Shown here one piece after another: positions 9,600 through 21,329 of a stretch of 64,000 nt of DNA. Source of the stretch: Vandiemenella viatica (taxonomy: Eukaryota > Arthropoda > Insecta > Orthoptera > Morabidae); NCBI GenBank assembly GCA_031002005.1, contig CM061921.1:176274935-176338934 (forward strand), written 5' to 3'. The notes beneath the pieces are model-generated. The model searched no databases and was not told the DNA's origin. It was given only the letters and a program-made list of their open reading frames with translations. The number at the start of each line of letters is the position of its first letter. The stretch's first letter is position 1. A program made the position numbers and the translations under genes.

Positions 9600-12500
9600 C
9601 AACAATACCCAGGTGCCATTATGCCTGGAGTATGGGGAAGTTATTACGTGGGTACATATCTCCTTCCAGTTTATGTGGTTACAGTTTTCATAGTCGGTGT
9701 GCCATCTTCGGAGTTGTCGGCTCCATGCTTTTCCCTTCTGAAGAAGGTGGTCTGGCCACCTAATATTGTCGTTGTAGTGTATGCTTGTGCCAAGGCTCGC
9801 GATAAGTCGGTTTTCCGACCACTAACACTTATCGTAATATGTAATAGCTGTTCTCTTGATTCGCTGTTTCCAGGTTTGTAGCCCACTTGGTGGAAGACAG
9901 CGGTAAGCTTGTCCCTCGGAAGTTTATATGCAAATCGGATAGCCCAATTTTGCACCTATTGTAGGCTTTTGATGTGAGTGTCGGCAGCGTTTCCCCATAC
10001 CACAGCAGCGAATTCTAGCACCGGTCTGATTAGCGACGTGTATAGTCTGATCGCCTGGTCTGCTGGTAAGGTGAATGTAGGACTGAGGTTGGGATAGACT
10101 GCCAGCATCATTCCTTCAGCTTTCGTCCTGAGGTTATTGTCGTGGTACTTCCATGTCAGTCTACAGTCCAGCGTCACACCAACGTAAACTGATGTCCTGG
10201 TTCATTGTATTTCCTCCTTGAAAAGTGTTACCAGCTGAAGTAGTGGCACGTTTCTCATATATATTATTATAGCTTGACTTTTGGTGGAATTGAAAGCTAG
10301 GCGACACCTTTTACGCCGTTTTCAAAGTTGCGCAGGCTCTTAGTAGTTTTGTCCTGGGTTGCCCTGATACTACGCGCGAACATTGCCGTACCTTCCGCGT
10401 ATAGTGCCGTTTCCATCTGTTCCGTCCATGGCAATTCGGCCATGTACAGGTTATACAGTAGAAGGCCCATAAGGAACCCTTTGAGACGCCGGATGGGAAA
10501 TTTCTGGTTGAAGATACTGCACTTTCAAACAGAACGTTGAATTTGTTGTGCGCTAAGTAGTTTCGGAGCAGTTTTACGTGCGACATTGGGACTCCATGCA
10601 CAAGGAGTTTGTAACACATGCAGATAACGGTCTTGAGACGTCAAGAAGGACGGCGCCAAAATATTCTCTTTCGTCGATTACTGCGAGTGCGAACACAGCT
10701 GCTGTGGGGTGGAGGGTTCTTGCGAAAGCCAAACTGATCATATGGCAGAAGGCTCTCCTGATCGATGTGGTGGCGTATCCTCGCGAACACTTTTGAGATG
10801 ACCGGCAGCAGGCTAATGGGATGGTATGATCGTGGAGATCTTCTGCCCTTGCCTGACTTTTGGAAGGCATAAATGTCAGCATACTTCCAGGTATTGGGAA
10901 ATTCACTAGTAGTCAATACTTAATTAAAGGTTGAGGCTAGGAATTCCATTGCTTGAGTTAGTAGTTGACTGAGTAATGGTGCACCTGTGCCATCATGCCC
11001 GGCTGTTTTGTTGGAGGGTAGCTGTTTGATGGTTGCAACTTCTTCGTCGAGCGCGATGGGGTCTGATGTCATCGAAAACCTTTGTAGCCTCTCCTCCACG
11101 CGCCACAAGTGATATTCATCCAGTTGGTCAACAACAGGCCGGAAGTTGGATTAGAAGACATCCGCTAAAGCTACTTCCTTTTCTGTTGGGTAACAGAGAA
11201 TGTAGTTGCCCATAGAGAGTGGTGCAGCCAGTTTGTTTGTTTTTGTGTGTGTGTGTGTTCGCTTTGTTAGGTTCCAGGCGGATCCATCTTCAGTGTTAAT
11301 CGAGCTCAGAAGACCAGGCCAGTCACTGTTTTTGTGCTTTTGGACTTCAGCTTTAATATCCCTCTACATTTGATTTAAACGTCACTTTATGGCGGAATTT
11401 CTCGCAACCTGTAACTCTCTTGTGAGGTTGTTTTTGACCAAGATGGCCTCCCTGATGTGCGATGGTAGTTGTTTTGCCCACTGCAGAGGCGTGGCTGCGT
11501 CGGCAGCCTCATTATCCAGTGCGTGATATTTTCAGCTTCCGAACTGGGTCCGACAGCTCCAGCATTCAGTATGTGCTGTGCAGCTATAGCTTTATAGTCG
11601 TCGCAGTTGATGTTTGATAGATTTCTATGACGTCTATTGTCACTCAGGGAAACATCCTCAGTGAGATAGAATAACACCTGGACGTGGTTTGAAGAAAGTG
11701 CTGCCTTAGTTGCAATTACAGTGCTGTGATTCGTACCTTTTATAATTACTACATCCAGCATCAGGGATATGTCTGATCTGAAAGATGGTGGGTTCGGTAG
11801 GTCCCCATACTACTCAGTCGTTGTTTTCAACTGCTTGGAGAAGCAACTTGCCGGCAGTGTTGGTGATTCGCGAGATCCAGCGGTGGTGCTTCGCATTGAG
11901 GTAACCACCAATAAAGACATTTCCACGTAAGCGGAGAAGGGTTGCGATGTCGTCGTCGTCTACTCTGTTATTTGGTTGACGACAGGCTGCGATTAGGAGT
12001 AGTTGGCCATGTGAAGTCTCGACGGCGACTCCCGTTGCTTCTATTGTTGCAAGTGCTACCTCATGGTGTTTGATCGAGCTTTGTATATACAATGCATTTA
12101 CTCCTCTGGCAGTCAAGCGGTCGTTGTGGTAGCAGCTATAGTCTGGGGCTGCAGCACATACTCGTTGTTTCAGATGGATCTAATTGACGAGGCAGATGTC
12201 AATTTGCTCGTCTCGTACGAAATTCAGAAATTTACCCCATTTGCCTCTAGATGCCGTTAGCATTCCACTTGTAAATGGCCAGCCCCTTGATTTTACTGTC
12301 CATTATGCGTTGTGTTTACTGCACTTCGTTGAGCGGTCTCGACCGCTGTCTGCACTGCGGCTGCAATTTGCCGCAGGAGGTCGGTGATCATTGTTGTTAG
12401 AAGCGACTGTACCATATTTACAAGCACCGTGATTTTATTTTGGTGTGGAAGTTGCTGATTGCCCGTCTGGGGGTTTGAGTACCCGGATTGGTTTTTGCCT

Positions 12501-12900
12501 CTTGTCGCAAACGGACAGCCGCCGTGTGGTGGTAAGTTCCTAACATCTCGGAATGGGGAATGGGAGGGCAAAGGATCCCCAAAGAAGAAGAAACAAGCAA
12601 TTACGCTTATCCGCACCTTCGATGTGAGAGGCAGAAATCGCATACACGAAAAAACAAATGTGTACACGCATATACGATCAACCCTTTTTTTTTTTACTCT
12701 AAAACTAAAGCTCCATTTCCTTTAGAAGTTTTGCTTTTTGGGATTAGATTCTAAGTTTGGAGTCACTTTTTATTATATCTCTTTAGGGGAAAAAACCTTC
12801 ACCACGACTCGAGTGGTCTTGTGGAAAAACCTCCTATTTTTATTTTATTCTTCCTAATTTATAATACTAAGTGGTACTTCATACCGGTGCCAAGAATTTG
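9600..12900 (-). mobile_element. Jockey-clade LINE 'A', long degraded copy
   Basis: The element runs from a 5' UTR at about 12720-12900 to about 9600. The ORF1 C-terminus is at 12293-12667 (ending SAVNTTHNGQ). The endonuclease follows at about 11800-12260, with NVFIGGYLNAKHHRW as a damaged GDLNAKH motif. The RT pieces lie at 9671-11110. The 5' UTR resembles 20395-20560 of Jockey C (shared CACTTTTTATT, GGGAAAAAA and GTGGAAAA blocks). Minus-strand orientation is shared with the other Jockey copies to its right. Frameshifts break every domain. Confidence 0.8.
9671..11110 (-). pseudogene. Reverse transcriptase of Jockey A, broken
   Basis: Pieces in order on the minus strand: NKTAGHDGTGAPLL (10920-11108; normally NKAPGxDGI), FPNTWKYADIYAFQKSGK and SYHPISLLPVISKVF (10641-10916; finger motifs), then YDQFGFRKN. 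The palm region lies at 10311-10619 with VPMSHVKLLRNYL and a degraded SGVSKGS (normally SGVPQGS). The thumb lies at 9956-10177 with LYTSLIRPVLEFAAVVWGNA, and the last piece at 9671-9955 starts MQNWAIRFAYKLP. The catalytic YADD/FADD box is not intact in any frame. The order and motifs are those of non-LTR retrotransposon RTs. Confidence 0.8.
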
Positions 12901-13034
12901 GTGTGTGCGAATATTTTTTACTCGATCTTCTGTATCTCTATTACTATTACTATGCGATTCACTAAAAGTGTGTGGCAGAGGGTGCATTCCACCTATTCGA
13001 AAGGCTAATAGTTTGGAAGGGATATACGGGATAT

Positions 13035-13145
13035 GGAAGGAGGCGCCCATTGGCTATTGTGAGGAACCATTCCAGCATTCGCGTGGAGTGATCTGGAGAA
13101 ACCGCGGAAACCCCCGATCAGGATGGCCGGAGAGCTTTATCGAAA
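13035..13145 (-). repeat. Conserved domain in the CR1-A 3' UTR, shared with SINE-1
   Basis: The minus strand contains GGTTTCTCCAGATCACTCCA, then GCGAATGCTGGAATGGTTCC and a CGCCTCCTTCC block. These align without large gaps with the body of every SINE-1 copy, for example GGTTTCCCCAAATCACTCCA, GTGAATGCCGGGATGCTTCC and GAATTCCTTCC at 47660-47725. No tRNA head precedes it here, so this is not simply a SINE inserted in the UTR. The homology starts where the SINE tRNA head ends. Beyond it, the LINE and SINE 3' sequences differ. Confidence 0.7.
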
Positions 13146-13202
13146 GCTACTCCTGTCGGATTTTAAGTTTACTCGCCCGGTAAATCCTTTCTATTCCATT
13201 CC

Positions 13203-14335
13203 CTAATCGCACGTGGAAAAAAATGAATACAGAAAGGAATCGGTTCTGGCTCTCATTTCTCTTATCTTATTTTCACGTTCATTCCGAGGTACGAATGTTG
13301 CTGGTAGCAATATTTCTTTGCTGTCATTCTGAAATATGTTAGTCGTGAATTTTTCAATTAGCTTCTGTCGAGAGCAACCCCTTCGGTGCTCCAGGTCCTC
13401 CCAACCTAACTCCTTCAACATCGCACTTACACTTTCCCTCCAACTATATATACCTGTCACGAATCAGGCGGCCCTTCTCTGGACCCTCTCTAATGCCTCC
13501 ATTAACCCCTTTTGATGGGGACCACATACAGAACAACAATATTACAAGGTAGGACGCACTAGTGACTTATATGCAATCGATTTAACTTCCGGAGTGCATT
13601 GTTTTAAATTACGACCCAGAAATCGAAGCATACGATTTGCTTTCCCAATTACATTCTCGGTATGTTCATTCCACGACAAATTATTACGAATTGTTACCCC
13701 TAGGTATTTAGCGGAATCTACAGTTCTAAGGACAGTACCATTAATTTTATATTCAGAGCTAAATGGTGTTACCTTTTCACTTAAACGCATGACTTGGAAC
13801 TTTTTAGCGTTTAACTCCAACTGCCAATCTTTACCGTACACCACGCAATTATTTTCAAAATATCGTCTTGTAACAAAACGCAGTAGTCCTGGGTTTTGAT
13901 TTCACGATACATAATAGCATCATCGGCAAATAATCTTTTCATCCTCCTTATTACGTCACACAAATCATTAATGTATATCAGAAACAACAGAGGCCCTATC
14001 ACGTTTCCCTGGGGAACCCCGGACCTCACCTCGGTAAATGATGAACTCTCGCCGTCGAGAACTACACAATGTGTTCTGCCCTTAAGAAAGTCTGCAACAC
14101 AGTCGCATATTTGTCTAGATATGCCGTAGCCACGAAGTTTCCTAAGTAACCTATTGTGAGGCACAGTGTCGAAAGCTTTTTTAAAATCTAATAGAACTAT
14201 ATCAACCTGGGATTGCCAATCTATAATACAGCACAAGTCGTGAATTAAAAGAGCAAGTTGTGTTTCGCAGCATCGGCCTTTTCTGAATCCATGTTGATTT
14301 GGGTTTAAAAGCTCATCTTCATCCAAAAACCGCAT
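13203..14335 (-). pseudogene. CR1-A reverse transcriptase palm, thumb and C-terminus
   Basis: The frame 13811-14335 (174 codons) contains PNQHGFRKG (residues 12-20), the metal-binding LLDFKKAFDTVPH (about 48-60), SGVPQGNVIGPLLF (105-118) and the catalytic FADD box (136-139). A frameshift near 13850 moves into 13542-13844, where LELNAKKFQVM and SAKYLGVTIRNNLSW give the thumb. Another shift leads to 13203-13460 (VSAMLKELGWEDLEHRRGCS), the C-terminal tail. Upstream, PIPAQWKTAF-like and NYRPISL motifs are readable near 14400-14470 in other frames. This enzyme reverse-transcribes LINE RNA at a nicked target. The copy cannot make a continuous protein. Confidence 0.88.
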
Positions 14336-14738
14336 GTCATTTTAATGGATGATGTGCACTAAAATCCTACAAAATATTGATGTTAACGAGATCGGTCTAT
14401 AATTTTGAGGATCATTAATATTCCCTTTTTTAAACACTGGACTTACGAAGGCGGTCTTCCATTGGGCTGGTATTTTTCCTTGATCCAAGGAGGCGGTATA
14501 TAATTTCATCAAATACGGTGCAATTTCCTTTGCGTACCTGGATTAGAATCTTGTAGGAATACCGTCTGGTCCAGGAGCCTTATTGGTTTTTACATTCATA
14601 AGCAGTTTAGTTATTCCCTCGACATCAAGAACGAGATCATTCATAATTTTGTTGGTACGATTGGAAATGTCGTAATCTCCTATGAGTTTTCTGTCGTGAA
14701 AGCTTTTTTAAATATATTATTCAAGATTTCTGCTTTCT

Positions 14739-15960
14739 CTACGCTAGTTTCGGATAATTCCCCATTTTCCTTAATCCGTGAAGGCATAACCAGAACATTT
14801 TTGGATCAGTAATCAGATCTTCGGACAAATTCCTGGCTTGGAGTTCTTTAAACGCACCACGCATTGCCTTACGTACTTCCGCTCGTAACTGGACTAATTT
14901 AGCACGATTAGACGAGTGCCCCGATTTCTTTACCATGGCATGTAAACGCCTTTGCTTCCTGAGCAATCGATTCACTTCCCTATTGAACCACGGAAGGTTC
15001 TTACTAACCTTAATAAACTTCTTAGGAACAAATTGAATTAAACCGTTCCATATTATTTCTTTTAAATTAAACCAAAGTTCCTCAACATTTGTATTTAGCG
15101 TGTACGTTTCAAAAATTTTCGTCAAGTGATCTACCATACCCACATCGTTTGCCTTATCGAAGCAATATACTAGTTTGTCTTTGACATGCTTCAAATTCAT
15201 ACTAAATTTTAAAGTTACCACAACCGCCTTGTGATGACTTATACCGTCTTCAATACAAATTGTATCTACAATATCAAGATTGCTTATAAGAAAAAGATCC
15301 AGAATGGACGAGGAACCTTTATCGCAGCGCGTTGGCTCTTGAACCATCTGTTCAAGAGATCTTTCTGCAAATACTTCTAAGGACCGTTTCGGTTATTAAC
15401 CTATCTCTTCCGCCCAACCTGAAAATGCATGTGTCCCAATTAACCGACGGTAGGTTAAAATCACCACCCACGATCAATATATGTCCCTGAAATTTCTTAT
15501 AAATTTTATTAGGTGACTGTCTGAAGTATTCCGCGTTAGCCAACTCAGAATCCGGAGGTCGATAAAATGACCCGATTATGAACTTAAAATTTTTACCAAT
15601 TTTTACCTTGACCCATAAAATTTTCCGTTTTGGTTACGACAAAACAATTAATGGTTTTGTTAACGGCCACGAACACACCCCCGCCCATTGAGACAGCTCT
15701 GTTATTCCGAAAAACACTTAAATGAGGACCATATACTTCGCTAGATTCTACCTCTGGCGTCAATCAGCTCTCAGTTCCTAGTATTGTCATCATTAGTCGC
15801 CAATGCGGCATGGAAATCGGCTACATTCCCTCTAATACTCCGACAATTTAGGACCATTATCCTTAGCTGCTTTGTATTATGTGTGTAGTCTAATTTCGTA
15901 TTTTTTATATTCGCATTCTGACGGGAAATGGGTGAAGTTTTTGGGGTTGCGACATTCAAT
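14739..15960 (-). pseudogene. CR1-A apurinic-like endonuclease and linker
   Basis: The 202-codon frame at 14739-15347 covers the end of the endonuclease and the linker to RT (MVQEPTRCDKGSSSILDLFL at its start, SHHKAVVVTL, then NLPWFNREVNRLLRKQRRLH). The frame at 15352-15543 gives the GGDFNLPSVNW motif, and 15771-15959 gives the N-terminus. Two frame changes and a stop separate the parts. The endonuclease would nick target DNA for target-primed reverse transcription. Confidence 0.82.
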
Positions 15961-16229
15961 TTATTCGCACCATCACTACCAGAACCAAGATTTAAGTTAT
16001 CGGCACTTCCTCTTCGATGAACTAAAGGATCCTCGGGTTCCAGAAAAATAATTTACATCAAGACGATTCCATATTTTAGCAATCACCATGGTCGCCATTC
16101 TCGGTGTGTAGTAAACGCCCTACCTGTCAAATGCGTCCCAGCTGGCAGCTATCATCGGTCGAAAGTCATCGAAGCCCCAGTTGTTTCTGCGACACAGCTC
16201 CTGCAAACTTCATTTCAAATTGAAAATAT

Positions 16230-17850
16230 TGTGCCATACGGCCTCCCCACAATCGATGCGCGGCAGGACACTCCTTGTTTACTTTTTCTTGTAATTTCTT
16301 GGTTTGTTTTCTAATTTCGGTTGTAATATAATTTATATCTGCTTGATGGTGGAGCTGTCTGATGGGTGCCTATCTTCGGGGATCTAGAATTGTTCATGAG
16401 CAGCAATTTTGAAACCTCTGGACTGATTAAATATTTGTTTTCACTGCGATTCCCCATATTGGATACCCATAGAGTAGAAATGACAGTATCACTGTTTTAC
16501 AAATTCTGAGTTTGGTTTTGCTTGTTAGTATAATAATATTCAGTATTGGGTATACCAGTATGTAGTTATAGCTGTCCCTATATTGAATCTTTTTCCAATT
16601 TTTTCCATAAATATCATTTTCCTGTCAAGTTGGACGCCTAAATATTGGTGTGATTTGGTCCATGGGATTATTTGTCCTGCTATTTCTAATCGAGGTAGTC
16701 TGACATTATCGGGTTTCTTCTTCGTGAAGTATAATGTTATACATTTCGCTGTGTTGGTTGTTATCTTGTTGGTAGCCAGCTTCCTAATTGCTTTCTGTAG
16801 TCTCGTAATGTTTGTTTCATGTCGGTTTTCAATGGTGAAAGCACTTTATCGTCCACAAATTGGGCTAGGTGGACTCCTTCTGGCACTGGGATATCGTTTG
16901 CATATACAGTATGATGTAGAGAACTTTATCATATGCTTTTTCCTCGTCTACGAAAATTGCTGCTACTTACTTCCCCTTGTTGAATGCCCGCATTGTATTC
17001 TCAGCGAGGTGTAATAGTAATATCGTTGCTGATACTCTTTTCTAAGTGTTGAGTTTTCCTTTAAGTTTTCTATTATTCTCTTAAGTACTATCCTTCCCAT
17101 TACTTTCCCTGGAGAGCATAGGAGGCTGATTGGTCTATAACTCTGAGGCTTCTCCAGGTCTTTGCGTGGTTTAGGAGTAGTGATGATATTTACTGTTATC
17201 CATTGGGTTGGGTAGGAGCCTAACATAATTGCCACATTTATTATTCATGTTAGGAACACTGTCGCCTTTATGGGCATGTTCTTGAGGTTGTTGTTGGTAA
17301 TATTGTCATTTCCTGGAGCTTTATTGCTTTTCAGTTTTTGATGATTCCGTTGAACTCTCTGGGAGTAGTTAGTTGTGGCATATTGTTTGTTGGTGCCATT
17401 CGAATGTTTGTTGCTCTCTGCTGGATTGTTTCCTCTATTTGATTTTCTCTTGCGTTTAGCTGATGGTTGCGGATAGTAAACTGTTTGACAAATATCTATG
17501 CTTGTATTTCTGCCTTTGTCTTCGCCTGTTTTGGTGTTTTTAGTGCTTGTATTAATCGTTTCTCAAGTAGTAGATTAGAAATCTTATCTTCCCACTTCTC
17601 AATTTTCCTCTCGGTGAGTCTTCTTTTGAGTTCGCGAGCTAGAATGTTGGTACTCCCTACGGTCGTGTGGGTTCCTATACTTTTGCCATAATTTGCGGTG
17701 CCTATTTTCTAGATATTTTAGATCTTCCAACATGGGAGAAAGTTTTGTTATGTACTGGTGTTCATAAATGGTTGTGGTTGTTGCTTTAGCTCCTGCCTCC
17801 ATGATTACTTTTTTTAGATGTTTTACAGCTGTCTCAATGTCATCCAAAGT
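16230..17850 (-). pseudogene. Reverse transcriptase of Jockey C, broken
   Basis: The linker at 17599-17847 (LKYLENRHRKLWQKYRNPHD) is followed by RT fingers at 16963-17235 (YPTQWITVNIITTPKPRKD, SYRPISLLCSPGKVMGRIVL). The remaining palm and thumb are scattered over three frames down to 16230, where LYGYPIWGI marks the thumb end. No intact FADD box was found. The motif order fits the Jockey clade. Confidence 0.72.
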
Positions 17851-18503
17851 GTTTAATGGGAGACTGGATCTTACTTGATTTTGGGTTATGTTGCTGTATT
17901 GCTTCCAGTTTATCTATGTTTTCCTCCTTGGTGACGTATGGTCTGGAATCCATCTTGTTAGCTGTATTTTCACCGGTTGATGGTCTGAAGATAAATCGTT
18001 TGTCGTGATCATATTTATTTCCTGTGTTATGTTCTTTTTATTGCGATGTCTAGTATGTATGGATTTTGATGGCTATTGTAAGGTATATACGTCGGTTCTG
18101 TTAAACCATCTTTTCTCCTGCAAGGTGGAACAGTTGTTCTCCTTTCCAGTTATTTCTGATCGAATTCCATTGCCTGTGCTTCGAATTTTGCTCTCCTCCT
18201 ATTACACTTTTCAGCTTTTGGAGAGTATGGCGTCAAATTCCTGCTCCAACAGGTTTCTGCTCGGTGATAAGTATACTAGTACTAAGAATACGCGTCCTTC
18301 CTAGGATTGTATTTTAACAGCAGTTGTTTCTGATTTTCTCAGTGCCGATATTTGGACAAGCTGGTGCTTGATTGTGTTTCTTATGATCACTGGTTCTGGG
18401 CCGATCCGTTCTGTATATTATCATTCTTCCAATTTTGATATTGTCTTTTTTTTAAAGTGGTATCACTGATTAGCATTATGTCAACCTGGTTCCCGTGGAT
18501 GAA

Positions 18504-18744
18504 GTTTTTTTTCCTTATTGCTTTACGCTTCGTCGACGGCTATGATCATTAGAGGCGGGATGGGACTGGGGACAAGGAACGGGAAGGAATTCGCCCATGA
18601 CCTTTTTGAAGGAACCATCCCGGCATTCGCCTTGAGTGATTTGGGGAAACCATGGAATACCCATCTGGATGCCCGGACGGGGATTCGAACCCGCGTCCTC
18701 TCGAATGCGAGGCCAGAACGTTAACCTTTCACCCACCACTCTCG
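18504..18744 (-). mobile_element. SINE-1 copy with 9-bp target-site duplication
   Basis: A complete minus-strand SINE-1 sits in the endonuclease region of Jockey C. The duplication GTGGATGAA lies at 18495-18503 and 18745-18753. A T run (poly-A tail) follows the left duplication. The tRNA-like head is at the right end, with GGGATTCGAACCCGCGTCC (B box in reverse complement). The 3' part here reads CTCTAATGATCATAGCCGTC before the tail. Insertion post-dates the LINE. Confidence 0.93.
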
Positions 18745-19100
18745 GTGGATGAAATTATTCAGTTATTCGACTTTAATTCCATTTGCATACCATATGCATA
18801 TGGCTGTATATTGTAGTTTTGTTGTCAAGCATTTAATCGACAATTATAGCATTACTTCATCTAGGACCATTATTTTACCCGAAGTTCCTCGCCTTAATTG
18901 TTCCTGTTATTTCGGATACTGTCGCTCTTGTTGTTGTATTTGTCTGTTTCTTTGGTGGTATCTGCCTCCTGTGATATCTGTGTAGGTTTTCTGATTTCTT
19001 TTAGTTTTTGGTTGTTTTCTCTTCCTTCAGTTGCCTCCTTGGTTCCGATCATTTAAATTGTCTCTTGCGTATCATTCAGGCTATTTGTAGGGTCTCCCCG

Positions 19101-20231
19101 TTAGATAGCCACTACCGCCTTCATTACAGCCTGGAAGATAGGACAGTCTCTATATGATGCGGAGTGGTCACCTTGATAATTTACGCACTTTGCTTTTACT
19201 TCGCCTGATAGCTTGCATTCTTTTGTTGATTGGTAGTAGGCGCTTTTTACGCATCGGAAGGGCAGTCGGCAGTAATTCGCCCTGTTTCCTATTTTCTGAT
19301 ATCTTATACATTGGGGAGGCCCGATGAGGCTCCTATAACTTTCAATCTGTACCATTGTGTATAAGATAGTGCGCGCGCTCGTTGTGTAATTTCTTAGGCG
19401 CTTGGCCTGCGGCTTAGGTTACTTGAAATACCGCTAGCGGCATCGGTTCTCTTGTTTCACTGTCCTTCTTTTTGAATTGGTGGACATTTTGTACCAGGTA
19501 TCTTTTCTGCTTTAATTCTTCACTTATTTCGTCAGGTTCCACTGAAGATGGCAATCCTTTGATGACCACTTTCAGGGGTTTGGTTTGCGGTAGTTGGTAA
19601 GTATAATACGGAATTCCATTTTCTTTGAAACATTTATGCACAAATTTATAATCTCGATCGTTTTCCACATGATACTTGAGACTGTCATCGCTGTATACTA
19701 CTTTTAAGTTTCCTTGTAGTTTCTCCTTGGTTTATTTTTATGAAGTCTGTAAACATTTGTGTTACTATTGGTGGAAATATTTCCTTTGGGGCAGTACTGA
19801 CTTCAGTTGTTCACTTTTCTACACTTCTTTTTGCGGCTGGTGTCCTATTTTAGAAACTGTTCCTTGTTGAGATTTCATCGTTAGTGACTATTTGTTTTCG
19901 TTTCTCTTACCTCTTCCCGTCTACCTCTGTGTTCCATGTTATTGCTTGGAACGGTGTCGCGTCGTACTGGTTGTCAGTTTCACTCTGCTCTATTGTCTGT
20001 TTGGCTGTCTTCTTCTGTGTAGCAGTCTTCTGTGTACCAGTCATTGTTGAAGATCATATCAGCCATGTCAACATCTGAGTGGCTCCCAACTTGGTTTATC
20101 ATAGCCGTGTACATTACCGGTTTGTCGCCAGTGGTCCTGTCGTCCGATGGGATATCCGGGTCGTCGATACTGAGCTCCAATTGTCTAAACCGTAAGCCGA
20201 ATCGAAACCTAAACCCGCACTTTGTCAACAA
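19101..20231 (-). pseudogene. ORF1 of Jockey C
   Basis: Starts MLTKCGFRFRFG at 20231 with an acidic N-terminal part (19980-20231). The PRE/C2HC-like domain is in 19414-19668 (LKVVIKGLPSSVEPDEISE, then YLVQNVHQFKKKDSETREPM). Zinc knuckles are in 19101-19355 (CIRYQKIGNRANYC, where the second knuckle Cys is Tyr, then CVNYQGDHSASYRDC). This is the RNA-binding gag-like protein of Jockey elements. Frameshifts separate the three frames, and two knuckle cysteines are mutated, so it is inactive. Strong residual similarity to the ORF1 of Jockey D (23.8 kb) is visible in the ASYR-G/D-C-P motif. Confidence 0.8.
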
Positions 20232-21025
20232 CTAACGCTTCACGATTCGCACACTATAAACCTCCGTTTCGACTCACGAGTAGCAGCGAACTGTGACGAT
20301 CACACTTTTGCTATGTGTCTGTGCGTCAAGGGCTTCTTTGTGTAAAAAGTTTAATTGGCGGGGGAACTACTTATTGCGTTTCTCTATATAGGATAGGTTA
20401 GTTTGGGGACACTTTTTATTGCTCTTTGAAGGGAAAAAATGAGTATGGTTCGTTAGAGACGACCTTATGTGAAAACTCCCTACAGTTTTTTTATAGTATT
20501 ATCAGTTATATTGAGGCTGATATATGATGCTTAGTGGTTCTTTATATGCGTGCCAGTGCCTTGGTATTGTTGCACCAAGGGTATGGAGCCTTCGTTAGTT
20601 TCTCTGTGTTGTTCTATTCTTTGATGGAACTTTTCAGTTTGCCGGCTTCTACATAGATAGAACCGGTTTATGCCAGCTTGTTCATGTAGGGCGTCTGTTG
20701 AATTCCCGCCGTATTACCCGCAGGCACCGGTTCTGCAGTCCCTGCAGTTGGTCGATGTTTGTCTTGGAGGCCATTCCCCAGACCTGGCATCCATAGGGGA
20801 TGAAGGGGAGGGTGACGGTAGATATGGAGTTTGGATTTAACGGCTAATTGTGAACTGTAGAGAATTGTAAACAGGTTGTTTAGTATTGCGGTGCCATGTC
20901 TTCTTCTGACTAAAATATGTTTACTGAACATTAGTTTCTTGTCTATGGTGACACCAAGGTATTTTGTGTCTGGAGACCATTCGACTTCTTGGCCTATGAT
21001 TGTTAGTTTTCTATTGATTACTGGT

Positions 21026-21268
21026 ACCGAGCGTGGTGGTGTAACGCCTAGCGTTCTGGTCTCGCATTCGGGAGGACGGTGGTTCGAATCCCCGTCCGGG
21101 CATCCAGATTTGGGTTTTCCATGGTTTCCCAAATCACTCCAGGCAAATGCCGGGATGCTTCCTTCAAAAAGGCCATGGCCGAATTCCTTCCCATTCCTTG
21201 CCCCCCATCCATTCCCGTCTCTAAAGACCTCGCTGTTAGAGAGACGTTAAGCAGATTAAAAAAAAAAA
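21026..21268 (+). mobile_element. SINE-1 copy with 10-bp target-site duplication
   Basis: A plus-strand SINE starting ACCGAGCGTGGTGGTGTAAC. The B box is GGTTCGAATCCCCG, the conserved body is AAATCACTCCAGGCAAATGC, and a poly-A tail ends at 21268. The duplication GATTACTGGT is at 21016-21025 and 21269-21278. It splits the Jockey D RT between palm and thumb and lies opposite in orientation to its host LINE. Confidence 0.95.
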
Positions 21269-21329
21269 GATTACTGGTCTTTTTCGGGTGAACTACACAG
21301 CTGCACACTTGCTAGAGTTAATCTTAATC

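Larger units (their letters stand above)
12930..16100 (-). mobile_element. CR1-like LINE 'CR1-A', near full-length ORF2
   Basis: On the minus strand the ORF2 starts near 15960 (LNCRSIRGNVADFH, an endonuclease beginning). It carries the endonuclease motif HILIVGGDFNLPSVNWDT (15352-15543) and HHKAVVVTLKF. RT and the thumb follow down to about 13200. The 3' UTR runs to about 12930 and ends beside ATT/ACT microsatellite-like repeats at 12945-12960. It is the best-preserved LINE in the window, broken by only a few frameshifts. Fragments of the same family occur at 26600-26960 and at the right edge, 63835-64000. Confidence 0.85.
16150..20620 (-). mobile_element. Jockey-clade LINE 'C', long copy with SINE-1 insertion
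   Basis: 5' UTR 20240-20620, ORF1 about 19090-20231, ORF2 endonuclease about 18000-19050 (split by a SINE) and RT about 16200-17850. The 3' end near 16200 encodes VILSFLLYGYPIWGI-like and INYITTEIRKQTKKLQEK, close to the end of Jockey ORF2. Multiple frameshifts occur. The 5' UTR resembles that of Jockey A, so both belong to one family or close relatives. Confidence 0.8.

Noticed and set aside
16583..17014. 143-codon hydrophobic plus-strand ORF
   Set aside because: Antisense to the Jockey C reverse transcriptase; no signal or domain of its own.
18504..18744. tRNA gene suggested by A and B boxes
   Set aside because: The tRNA-like head is part of a SINE with tail and target duplication; the same applies to other SINE heads in the window.
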